This document shows, piece after piece, positions 16,279-23,955 of a stretch of DNA of 41,876 nucleotides. This DNA is from Rhodospirillales bacterium (GTDB taxonomy: Bacteria; Pseudomonadota; Alphaproteobacteria; UBA8366; JADFVY01). The position numbers and the translations under genes are program-made. Below the pieces are notes generated by a model that did no database searches, was not told where the DNA came from, and was given only the letters and a program-made list of their open reading frames with translations. The stretch is taken from positions 3,408,360-3,450,235 of the forward strand of contig CP070634.1 of the NCBI GenBank assembly GCA_020356105.1, read 5' to 3'. Every line of letters begins with the position of its first letter. Positions within the stretch are counted from its first letter, which is position 1.

Positions 16279-17487
16279 ATGAGACTGCAGTTCGAACAGA
16301 TAAACCAGCAGGTCCAGATCGACGACGATGACGCCCTGTTGTCGCCGTTGCCCAGCGTCTTTCGTTACTGGCCCTACCAAGAGGCAACCGCGTCCACGTC
16401 GGACGAACCGGTCGTCACGGTGCGGCGGGAGGGAACGGGCTATCGCCTGTTCGCGCGCTGGCGCGACAAGCCGCCACGCTATTCGAACCCCGTGAACCTG
16501 GCATGTGGCCTTGCATTGAACCTCAATCGGGCGATGCTGGAACAGGAAAGATCGTACCTTTGCCTGCACGGCGCCGGGCTGCAGATCGGTGGCCGGCTGG
16601 TGGTTCTGCCCAATTACTACCGCGCGGGCAAGAGCGCTCTAACCGTGTGTCTGGCGGCCGGCGGCGCACGGGTCTTCAGTGACGACATCCTGCCCTTGCT
16701 GCCGGACGGTTCGGGCATGGCGCTGGGCGTATCGCCGCGTTTGCGCCTGCCGCTGCCGGCGGGGCTTGGTGAACGGACTTTGCGGTTCATCAAGCGCCGA
16801 CGGGGGGCCGTCAATGCGCAGTATCTCTATGTCCAGCTGGAGCCGCATGAGCAGGCCCGATTCGGTGAGACTTCGGATTTCGGCGGTTTCGTGCTGCTCG
16901 ATCGGCGCGAGTCCGGACCGGCGCGCCTGTCGCCGGCAAGCAGCGGCCAGGTTCTCAAACAGGTCGTTCTGCGCAATTTTGCCCGGCAAGTGCCCGCCGA
17001 AACCGCGCTGGACCGCCTTCATGACCTCGTGGCCAATTCAGCCTGTTATACCTTGACCTATTCGAACGGCGACGAGGCGGCGGACCTGCTGATGCAGCGC
17101 TTCACGACGGGCGGCACGGACGTCGCGAAACCGGCGGATCAAAGAGAGGCGACGGCGCTCAATTCGGCTCCCGCCGCCAAGGTCGTGCCCGCCGGCGAAT
17201 ATCCGCGACGCAGGCCCGGGGTCAGAGAGCGACTGGTCGATGGCGACCTGTTCCTGGTCGATGGCGCCGGCCAGGCCATCTACCACCTGAACCCCGTGGG
17301 CGCCGGGCTGTGGCGGCTCATGGATGGCAGTTGCGGCTCGGACGAGGTGGTTTCGCTGTTGCAGGAGGCGTTCCCGGATGTCGAGCAAGGGGTGATTGCG
17401 CGTGACGTTGCGACCATCACCGCCGACCTGTTGAGTCGCGGGCTGCTGTACAAGGGCACAGACCCTGCGGCAAATTGCGGAAATTGA
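16279..17487 (+). CDS. HPr-kinase-like protein fused to a PqqD domain (copy 1)
   Basis: The 402-residue protein has an HPrK-like P-loop domain (about residues 70-290). C-L-H97-G-A-G is followed by V-V-L-P-N-Y-Y-R-A-G117-K118-S119, a Walker A in which the first glycine is replaced by N112, and V-F-S-D135-D136-I-L-P-L, equivalent to the A-D-D motif of HPr kinase. A PqqD-like domain fills about residues 308-392 (D-G-D-L-F-L-V-D, A-I-Y-H-L-N-P-V-G-A-G-L-W, D-L-L-S-R-G-L). PqqD-type domains bind leader peptides of modified peptides. No HPr, EI or transporter genes of the sugar phosphotransferase type are near, so regulation of carbon use is unlikely. Start ATG 16279 has only a weak ribosome-binding site. 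The substrate is unknown. Confidence 0.78.
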   Translation: MRLQFEQINQQVQIDDDDALLSPLPSVFRYWPYQEATASTSDEPVVTVRREGTGYRLFARWRDKPPRYSNPVNLACGLALNLNRAMLEQERSYLCLHGAGLQIGGRLVVLPNYYRAGKSALTVCLAAGGARVFSDDILPLLPDGSGMALGVSPRLRLPLPAGLGERTLRFIKRRRGAVNAQYLYVQLEPHEQARFGETSDFGGFVLLDRRESGPARLSPASSGQVLKQVVLRNFARQVPAETALDRLHDLVANSACYTLTYSNGDEAADLLMQRFTTGGTDVAKPADQREATALNSAPAAKVVPAGEYPRRRPGVRERLVDGDLFLVDGAGQAIYHLNPVGAGLWRLMDGSCGSDEVVSLLQEAFPDVEQGVIARDVATITADLLSRGLLYKGTDPAANCGN

Positions 17488-17785
17488 GACTGATTTTCCT
17501 TCCGCGAGAGAGAATTTCCTATATTTCTCAACAAATTGGAAACGATTGCGCTAAGGTACGCTAGCGCACTCTGCTATCGTATTCATGTAATGGTCCGTTT
17601 TCGGGACTGCCGAAACAGGGGCTCTCAGGGCGGCAGTCGCGAGCGCAAGAACGGACAGGCTGACGCCGTCAAGGCGCGTGTTAGCCGATTTCTGCAAGAC
17701 AGGTGAGGCATCGGAGCCAGGCTCCGTTCAGGCGGCACGTCCCGCACGGGGAATCGTCGATACCCTGTTGTGACGAGAACCGCAA
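17488..17785. other. Inter-cassette region with dyads
   Basis: These 298 bases hold no convincing gene. Two inverted repeats are visible: TGCGCTA/TAGCGCA (17547-17553 with 17562-17568, eight-base spacer) and GACTGCC/GGCAGTC (17605-17611 with 17632-17638). The first part is AT-rich (17490-17545). They may end transcription of the first kinase gene or form the control region of the second cassette. Confidence 0.45.
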
Positions 17786-18010
17786 ATGTGGAGCCCTGGA
17801 TTGAACTCGAAGCGAAAGCCGCAACCGCGAAACCGTCGATTCAATGCGACCGGTGCGTTCACCGAGATCCACGTCGATCCCCGGCAAAGGCGTGCCCTCG
17901 CCCGACTTGGACTTGCGACAGCCAACACTTACACGGCGCCGACGCTGCTCGCCCTCAGGTCTGCGCAGCGATCCCCGGACGCCCCCGGCCGTGTCGTCGC
18001 CGCGGCCTGA
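17786..18010 (+). CDS. Second small protein, paralog of the 129-residue protein, tail missing
   Basis: This 74-residue frame contains V-D-P-R-Q-R-R-A-L-A-R-L-G-L, then Y-T-A-P-T-L-L-A-L, matching the first small protein (V-D-A-G-R-R-R-A-L-A-R-L-G-L, then Y-A-A-P-A-L-L-P-L) at about 18 of 34 positions. The similarity stops after this motif. There is no Ser/Asp tail in this or the other frames, and no good ribosome-binding site before ATG 17786. An in-frame TGA lies six codons upstream (17768-17770), so there is no longer version. It sits before the second HPrK-PqqD gene, just as its relative precedes the first. It may be a working short substrate or a decayed copy. Confidence 0.5.
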   Translation: MWSPGLNSKRKPQPRNRRFNATGAFTEIHVDPRQRRALARLGLATANTYTAPTLLALRSAQRSPDAPGRVVAAA

Positions 18011-18127
18011 CGATCGAATCATGCTCACCTGCAGGGCTGGCGGCTTGGTCCGCCGGGCGGACCGAACCGCGGCGAGAAGGCCAATTCGCCGAATGCATGC
18101 CGGCTGAGTGAGCAAGGGGGGAGGTCA

Positions 18128-19360
18128 ATGTATCTGAAATTCGAGTCCATCCCGCGACCCGTCCTCCTGGCGCAGGGTCTCAAATTGCTCCCGCACCTTG
18201 TCAGATTGTTCGCGAACTGGCGTTTCCGGGAAGTCCCTGCGGGCAGATATGGGGATCCCGAGATCAACATCTTGCAGGACGGCGACGACGGTATCATACA
18301 GGCACCGTGGATCGAGGCAGAGCAGCGGTATCGGAACGCCGCCGATCTCGCCGACGGTCTTTCGAAGCACCTGATACGATGTTGGATCGAGGAGAATGCA
18401 CCAGCGCTTGGAATCGCCGCCGCGGCCGCGCGATTCGGCGACGGTCTCGCGGTCATTATCGGCGGGCCGAAATCCGGCAAGAGCCTGCTGACCGCAAGCT
18501 TGTCGGTGTTGGGGCACACCGTGTTCGCGGACTCGGTTGTACCGATCGCTGTTTCGACGCGAGAATGCATCGGCTTGGGAATGGCACCGCGCTTGAAATT
18601 GCCGCTGCCCGCTTCTTACACTGGGCCGTTGCGCCGCCGCCTCGAGCGCCGGCTCGACAGTTGCGGCCCCCAATCGGCCTATCTGCTGCCCCGTGCCGGC
18701 GATATCGCCGCCTTTGGCGAACGCGCGCCGATCAGCGCCTTCGTTATTCTCGACCGCGCCGACGGCAGCATCACCAGCCTGCGCCCCGGGACCTCGAGTT
18801 CGTTACTCAAACGCCTGCTCCTCGGCAGCTTCGACGCCCTTCCGTCTGCCCGGGCTACGCTGAACCTCTTGCACGATATTGTAACCAATCTGCCCTGTTA
18901 CCGGCTGACCTGGTCGGACCCGTCGGAAGCGGCCCGCACCCTGCGCGCGCGTTTGGCGTTCAAGCGCCCGGTACCGGCCGACGATCGGAGCCGCGAATCC
19001 GCGAGTGATTCTCTTCCCCGGCGCCGCGCCGCCGGTCCGCGCATCCCTGCGGGCCGCCGATATCGATACGCCGACGGGCTCGAGATATGCCGTCTCGACG
19101 GCACCATGTTCATCGCCGATACGAATGGCACGGCCATCTATCACCTCAACAGCTTGGGCGCAGGGCTGTGGGGTCTGCTTGATGGAACGCATGGGCTGGA
19201 GGACGTGATGTCGGTCCTGCAAAACGCGTATCCGACCGTCGATCGAACCGTGATCGAAAACGACGTCACCAGTCTGATCGCCGAGCTCGTTGGGCGCGGC
19301 CTGGTGATCGAACAGCACGCGGGCGATTGCGGGACGGAACGGCCTGAAATCATCCCTTGA
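18128..19360 (+). CDS. HPr-kinase-like protein fused to a PqqD domain (copy 2)
   Basis: The 410-residue protein starts at ATG 18128 behind a very strong GGGGGGAGG. It has the same two-domain layout as copy 1. The Walker A is intact (G112-G-P-K-S-G117-K118-S119), but the following acidic motif is F-A-D135-S136 instead of S-D-D, and the histidine before the P-loop is replaced (A-L-G-I). M-A-P-R-L-K-L-P-L-P-A is shared with copy 1. The PqqD-like domain covers about residues 312-395 (F-I-A-D-T-N-G-T-A-I-Y-H-L-N-S-L-G-A-G-L-W). The last four codons overlap the convergent rtcB gene by 11 bases. The two copies are clearly diverged and not a recent duplication. Function unknown, as for copy 1. Confidence 0.78.
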   Translation: MYLKFESIPRPVLLAQGLKLLPHLVRLFANWRFREVPAGRYGDPEINILQDGDDGIIQAPWIEAEQRYRNAADLADGLSKHLIRCWIEENAPALGIAAAAARFGDGLAVIIGGPKSGKSLLTASLSVLGHTVFADSVVPIAVSTRECIGLGMAPRLKLPLPASYTGPLRRRLERRLDSCGPQSAYLLPRAGDIAAFGERAPISAFVILDRADGSITSLRPGTSSSLLKRLLLGSFDALPSARATLNLLHDIVTNLPCYRLTWSDPSEAARTLRARLAFKRPVPADDRSRESASDSLPRRRAAGPRIPAGRRYRYADGLEICRLDGTMFIADTNGTAIYHLNSLGAGLWGLLDGTHGLEDVMSVLQNAYPTVDRTVIENDVTSLIAELVGRGLVIEQHAGDCGTERPEIIP

Positions 19361-20780
19361 TGCATATTAGCGGCCTGAGCTCGGCGATCTTGCGGGCTAG
19401 GCCGGCCTCGTGTGTCGCTTCGATCACAGCCGTTACGTCCTTGTACGCGGCCGGTGCCTCCTCCGCCACGCCGCGCATCGACGGGCTTCGGATCAAGGTT
19501 CCCCGGTGCGCCAGGTCCCTGACCACATCGTCGCCGCGCCAATTCTTGCGTGCCTGATGCCGGCTCATGCGCCGACCCGCCCCATGACAGGCAGAGCTGA
19601 ACGCACGCCGCTCACTGGTTGCGGTCCCCGCGAGGATCCACGAAGCCGTCCCCATGCTGCCGCCGACGAAGACCGGTTGTCCAATGGGGCGCAACGCCCC
19701 GGGCAGGCTCGCATGTCCGGGGCCGAAAGCGCGCGTCGCGCCCTTGCGATGCACGAACAGCTGGCGCGCTTTGCCGTTGATCGTGTGCTCCTCGACCTTG
19801 CAGGTGTTGTGCGAGACATCGAACAGCAGGGTCGCTTCCGTTCTCGGAAGGACGGCACATAACGCCTGCCGGACCAGATGTCCGATGATCTGACGATTCG
19901 CGAACGCGCAGTTGATGGCCGCGCGCATCGCGCCGAGATAACGCCGCCCGAGATCGCTGTCAATCGGGCTGCAGGCGAGCTCACGATCGGGCAGCTTCAA
20001 TCCGAGACGCGCGTCCTCGATCGCCATATCGCGCAGAAATTCGGTACCGATCTGGTGTCCAAGACCTCGCGAACCACAGTGGATGCCGACCACCAGCTCG
20101 CCGACCGCCAGACCGAATGCCCGCGCCGCATCCCCATCGTGTATGCGCACGATTTCCTGGATTTCGAGGTAATGGTTGCCCGAACCCAGCGTCCCCATCT
20201 CACGTCTTTGCCGCTGACGGGCCCGATCGCTGACGCAGTCTGGCATTGCGCCGGGCATACATCCGGACTCCTCTATCCGGTCGAGATCGGCGGGCGCGCC
20301 GAATCCCCGATCGACGGCCCAACGGGCGCCGCCGGCCAGCATGGCGGTCATCTCCGCATCCGAGAGGCTGATTTCGCCGGTGCTCCCCAGACCGGCCGGT
20401 ATGGCGGCAAACAGGGTATCGGCCAGCTCTTCCTTGACGGGCTCCACATCCTCGCGTTTCAGACCCGTCACCATCGTTCGCACACCGCAAGAAATGTCGA
20501 ACCCGACACCGCCGGCCGAGACGACCCCGCCGGCTTCGGGATCGAACGCAGCAACGCCGCCGATCGGAAACCCGTATCCCCAGTGCGCGTCGGGCATTGC
20601 ATAGGACGCCGTCACGATCCCGGGCAGCGTCGCCACGTTGGTGACCTGCTCGTAAACCTTGTCATCCATGTCGCGGATCAGCTGTTCGTCGCCATACAGA
20701 ACCGCCGGCACGCGCATTTCGCCATGGGGTGCGATCCGCCATTCGAATGGAGAGACTTTCTCGAGACGCGAGAGCTCCAT
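19350..20780 (-). CDS. rtcB: RtcB-type RNA ligase
   Basis: This 476-residue protein has the full RtcB active site: M-P-D-A-H66-W-G-Y-G-F-P-I-G-G, G-V-G-F-D95-I-S-C98-G-V-R (metal-binding aspartate and cysteine), G-S-G-N-H203-Y-L-E, G-I-H234-C-G-S-R-G-L-G-H, D-V-S-H324-N, and C-H399-G-A-G-R-R-M-S-R, where H399 should take GMP. RtcB joins RNA ends bearing 2',3'-cyclic phosphate or 3'-phosphate to 5'-OH ends, using GTP and Mn2+. ATG 20780 follows GAGGAGG. Archease lies 12 bases upstream; neither RtcA nor the RtcR activator is next to it. The 3' end overlaps the convergent HPrK-PqqD gene. Confidence 0.93.
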   Translation of the reverse strand: MELSRLEKVSPFEWRIAPHGEMRVPAVLYGDEQLIRDMDDKVYEQVTNVATLPGIVTASYAMPDAHWGYGFPIGGVAAFDPEAGGVVSAGGVGFDISCGVRTMVTGLKREDVEPVKEELADTLFAAIPAGLGSTGEISLSDAEMTAMLAGGARWAVDRGFGAPADLDRIEESGCMPGAMPDCVSDRARQRQRREMGTLGSGNHYLEIQEIVRIHDGDAARAFGLAVGELVVGIHCGSRGLGHQIGTEFLRDMAIEDARLGLKLPDRELACSPIDSDLGRRYLGAMRAAINCAFANRQIIGHLVRQALCAVLPRTEATLLFDVSHNTCKVEEHTINGKARQLFVHRKGATRAFGPGHASLPGALRPIGQPVFVGGSMGTASWILAGTATSERRAFSSACHGAGRRMSRHQARKNWRGDDVVRDLAHRGTLIRSPSMRGVAEEAPAAYKDVTAVIEATHEAGLARKIAELRPLICIKG

Positions 20781-20792
20781 CGGTGCGCCTCC

Positions 20793-21218
20793 TCAGACAT
20801 CGACAACGCAACGAGCGACCCAGGAACCGCCCCGGCGGTGCACGGAAAGGCCCGTATAGGTGGCGCCCTTCACTTCGACGGCGGGATGATGGCGCTCGCG
20901 CGAGATCTTCTCGCCCCACGCGGTTCCAACCAGTCGGCACCCGTCGATTCTGACCTCGAACCGCCCAAACAGCATGCCACGGGTCGCCATCTCGAAGACC
21001 AGCGCGTTAAGCCATTCGACCAGCAGCAGCTCGATATCCGGCGCCTCGCAGTGCACCGTGACCTTTTCATTGGTGCGCACCAGTTCCGGGTCCGTAATGG
21101 CACCAGTCATTGCCGTCGCAACGCGTTCGAATACATCGCCAAGGCTGGGTCCGGATGCGGCGAGGCCGATGTCCGCCTCGTGAGCGAAATGCGACCAACC
21201 GTTTGCCTGTGCGGACAT
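20793..21218 (-). CDS. Archease
   Basis: The 141-residue protein opens with the archease motif W-S-H-F-A-H-E-A-D-I-G-L and has L-L-L-V-E-W-L-N-A-L-V-F-E in the middle and the usual V-K-G-A-T-Y-T-G-L-S-V at the end of the barrel. Archease helps RtcB become guanylylated, allows other nucleotides and promotes multiple turnover; the conserved acidic D residues bind metal. The start follows GGAGTCAGG. The gene comes first in a two-gene archease-rtcB operon, so both are expressed together. Confidence 0.9.
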   Translation of the reverse strand: MSAQANGWSHFAHEADIGLAASGPSLGDVFERVATAMTGAITDPELVRTNEKVTVHCEAPDIELLLVEWLNALVFEMATRGMLFGRFEVRIDGCRLVGTAWGEKISRERHHPAVEVKGATYTGLSVHRRGGSWVARCVVDV

Positions 21219-21311
21219 TGCCTGACTCCGCGGTCACCGCGCATTCAAAAAGAATTCGAGGCGCCTTGCCGCAGACTGCCCACCAGTCCCCCGGATCCGC
21301 AATGACTCAGA

Positions 21312-22451
21312 TCAACCGGCGTCTTTGACCACGCTGTCATCTGCGCCGTCCGGGACGTCCGCATCATTTGGGGTTGCCCCGACGGTCGCGCGGATCAGCG
21401 ATTCGTAAATGCCGATTGATGAAGAGAGATTCCAATGGTTTTCGACAAATTCGCGGGCCGTCGGGGCAGGTGAAATCGAAAGTGCCTTCTTAAGGACCTC
21501 CACCAACGCCGGCACAGACTCGTTGGAGAGCAGATGCCCTGATTCGGGACATAACATCTCTGGCTCGATCGGGGATGTTGCCACGACCGGCTTTCCACAG
21601 GCCTGCGCCGCGAGGATCGGTCGCCGGCTGAAGTCGCCGGCGGCCCCCTGATAGAACACATCGATGGCCTGGTGAATCGATTCCGGGAGCGCCCAGCCAC
21701 CCAGAATGTGGACGCGCTCGTCCAGATTCAGTTCGCGAAGCATGCCGCGTGCAAGCGAGCCCGGCGACGCGGCGCCGAACAATGCCACATGGACGTCCGG
21801 TTCCATCGCCGTCAATGCGCTGAACAACATTTCGAGGCTGGACTCCGGTCCAGCGCAACCGATGATCCGCGGCTCCACGGGCAGACCGGTCTTCAGCCTG
21901 GCCTTTGCCGGCGAGTCCGGCCGATAACGATTGCAGTCAATCGCGGAGGGGACCACCGCGATATCGCGGTCAGCGCTCAAGCGGGACGCAATCTCGCGCG
22001 ATGTCGCGACCAGGGTGACGTTGTGCTCCGCCGCCAACTCCAGGATCTGTTTGCGCACCCGTTCATCTGATACGTTTGCGTCATTGCCGACCGTGTGCAC
22101 AAGGTAAGGGATACCGGATTGTCGTGCCGTCGACGCCACGGTCGTCAGGTCATCGAAGCGATGGGTATGGACGATGTCGAGTGTAACCCGCGCAAACAGG
22201 GACGCAAGATCGGCCCTCACGGTATCGCGGTCAACGGAAATCCAGTGGATGTCGTTATGGCCGACGACCGGAGGACAACTGTCGCCCATTCTCGCGAGAT
22301 GCATTTCGAATACGTTGCGAAGGCCGTTGCGAATGTCCGACGCGGCCGTCAAATCCGCGCGTGCATCGAGATCGGATACGACCTCGAGCACCGCCGGCCG
22401 CGCAAGCCGCCGTGCATATGTTTGTTGTAAGCCTTTAGTATGTCTCAAGCT
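21312..22451 (-). CDS. Glycosyltransferase family 4-like protein
   Basis: A GT-B fold glycosyltransferase of about 379 residues. The N-terminal half has D-I-V-H-T-H-R-F-D-D and P-Y-L-V-H-T-V-G-N-D; the hinge region has V-V-P-S-A-I-D-C-N-R-Y-R-P; the C-terminal nucleotide-sugar half has R-V-H-I-L-G-G-W, V-F-Y-Q-G-A-A-G-D-F-S-R-R-P-I-L-A-A-Q-A-C-G-K-P-V-V-A-T and S-G-H-L-L. Its donor and acceptor are unknown, and no other surface-polysaccharide genes flank it. The start is uncertain: ATG 22451 begins just before conserved sequence, while ATG 22505 and TTG 22517 are also open, and none has a clear ribosome-binding site. Confidence 0.78.
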   Translation of the reverse strand, partial: SLRHTKGLQQTYARRLARPAVLEVVSDLDARADLTAASDIRNGLRNVFEMHLARMGDSCPPVVGHNDIHWISVDRDTVRADLASLFARVTLDIVHTHRFDDLTTVASTARQSGIPYLVHTVGNDANVSDERVRKQILELAAEHNVTLVATSREIASRLSADRDIAVVPSAIDCNRYRPDSPAKARLKTGLPVEPRIIGCAGPESSLEMLFSALTAMEPDVHVALFGAASPGSLARGMLRELNLDERVHILGGWALPESIHQAIDVFYQGAAGDFSRRPILAAQACGKPVVATSPIEPEMLCPESGHLLSNESVPALVEVLKKALSISPAPTAREFVENHWNLSSSIGIYESLIRATVGATPNDADVPDGADDSVVKDAG

Positions 22452-22568
22452 CATAACCACTGAATCGGCATTGCATCCGCAAGGAATCCATAAACAAACA
22501 AGCATGATTCGTGCCAAACGAGATCCGCGAATTACCCGAGGAACTTTGCGGATTTACGCCTTTTTGCG

Positions 22569-22628
22569 GAAAATCACTTGCGATTTTCATGTCAGGGTTG
22601 CCGCAAATTGCGATTCCGACTCGCAATT
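22569..22628. promoter_or_regulatory. Two perfect dyads in divergent control region
   Basis: GAAAATC/GATTTTC (22569-22575 with 22582-22588) and AATTGCGA/TCGCAATT (22606-22613 with 22621-22628, seven-base spacer) lie 18 bases apart between the glycosyltransferase and hydrolase genes. The second overlaps a 13-bp direct repeat of ATTCCGACTCGC (22613-22624 and 22626-22637). This spacing suggests operators for a divergent pair. Confidence 0.5.
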
Positions 22629-22750
22629 CCGACTCGCGGCCGGCGCCCACATGTCGCCAGCATGAAATGAGCGGTACACCCCCACCAGTTGATCGCGGCG
22701 CGTGCAACGATGCGAAACCGCGATTTCGCGCGGGTCCGGCCGGTACAGCT

Positions 22751-23917
22751 ATGCTTCGGAGCCTGGTAACGGGCCTTTGCGCGCCGCGGCGCCTGCTGGA
22801 AGCGGCAAATCTTCTACGCGACATCCAGGCGGGTGCGGGCGCCCGTCGCGTGCCGGTACAGCGCACGCCTGTCTCGTATCGGCCGCGCGAGCGCCGACGC
22901 GACGGTGATCTTTACCGCGCAGCGAATCCACGGTGCGGAATGGTCCTTGTCCCGGGGGCGGCCGAGCTCGGCGCGAACGATCCGCGCCTCGTCGCCTTCG
23001 CTGAGGCTCTCGCCCGAGCAGGGTTTGAAGTCTTGGTGCCAGATCTGCCTGATCTGCGAGAGCTCCGGGTCTCTGCCGACGACGGCGTCATCATCGGCGA
23101 CGCTCTCCTGGCACTCGCCGGCCACTGCGCGAGTCGGGGCAACAAGACGGTCGGCATGACCGCGATCTGCTACTCCGCAGGTCCGGCGATGATCGCCCTG
23201 CTTGACGAGGAAGTCAGAGGCACGGCCCGATTCATGTTGTCCATCGGTGGCTATCTGGACATCGAATCCGTCATCAGGTTCATCACCACGGGGGTTCACG
23301 CCAATCCGCACGACCGAGCATCGCTGTATCGGCGCCCTGACGAATACGGAAAATGGGTTTTCGCGCTCAGCAGCACCGGCGCGCTGAGCCGTCGCGGCGA
23401 CCGCGAATCGCTGGAGGAGATGGCGCGCCGCAGACGAGCCGAGCCGGAGGCCGACCTGTCCGATCTCGCCGCAGGTCTCGACGATGAGGGTCGGCGCGTA
23501 TTTCAGTTGCTCGAAAATCGCGATCCCGACCGCGTCGCCGAGCTGATCGCAGCGCTACCCCGGGGGATCGTCACCGAGATTACGGCCCTGGATCTCTCCC
23601 GCCGGGACCTCTCGGCACTGGACATGCGTTTCATCCTGATTCACGGCAACGACGATCCCGTCATTCCGGAAACACAGAGCGTCATGCTTGCCGCCGCGCT
23701 GCAGCGAGCGGATCTCTTCATCCTCGATTCGATCCAGCATGTCGATCCCGGACCATCGGGGCTCGGCGACAAATTGAAGCTCTTGGCGGCAGTTCACGAA
23801 CTGTTGCGGCAGCGGGATATCATCCGGCCGCCCGAAGGCCCGACCGGCGAAAGTCCGCTCAGATCCGCGAGCGACGAGCCAGTGGCCGGCCCGACCCGCC
23901 CTCCGGGGATGATGTAG
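22751..23917 (+). CDS. Alpha/beta hydrolase
   Basis: Read from ATG 22751 the protein has 388 residues. The alpha/beta-hydrolase order is clear: M-V-L-V-P-G-A as the oxyanion strand, F-E-V-L-V-P-D-L-P, the nucleophile elbow I-C-Y-S142-A-G-P-A (a variant of G-x-S-x-G with C in the first place), I-H-G-N-D-D-P-V-I with the acidic residue, and H-V-D near the end for the histidine. An extra helical part (about residues 195-265) is rich in R, E and D. The substrate is unknown. The frame is open 80 codons upstream (to 22511), but that part shows no conserved pattern; no start has a good ribosome-binding site. Confidence 0.75.
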   Translation: MLRSLVTGLCAPRRLLEAANLLRDIQAGAGARRVPVQRTPVSYRPRERRRDGDLYRAANPRCGMVLVPGAAELGANDPRLVAFAEALARAGFEVLVPDLPDLRELRVSADDGVIIGDALLALAGHCASRGNKTVGMTAICYSAGPAMIALLDEEVRGTARFMLSIGGYLDIESVIRFITTGVHANPHDRASLYRRPDEYGKWVFALSSTGALSRRGDRESLEEMARRRRAEPEADLSDLAAGLDDEGRRVFQLLENRDPDRVAELIAALPRGIVTEITALDLSRRDLSALDMRFILIHGNDDPVIPETQSVMLAAALQRADLFILDSIQHVDPGPSGLGDKLKLLAAVHELLRQRDIIRPPEGPTGESPLRSASDEPVAGPTRPPGMM

Positions 23918-23955
23918 TCCTTGTGATCGTATTCGGCGCCGTGTATTCGGACCGC

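Noticed and set aside
16279..17487. Genuine HPr kinase of a nitrogen/carbon phosphotransferase system
   Set aside because: Alphaproteobacterial HprK is short and sits with EIIA, HPr and two-component genes; here the domain is fused to PqqD, the P-loop is altered and none of those genes is near.
17490..17780. Insertion-sequence end or attachment site between the cassettes
   Set aside because: Inverted repeats are short and unrelated to each other; no transposase, target duplication or tRNA is present.
19878..21305. Long + strand frame opposite rtcB and archease
   Set aside because: RtcB and archease motifs are complete on -; the + frame shows no domain.
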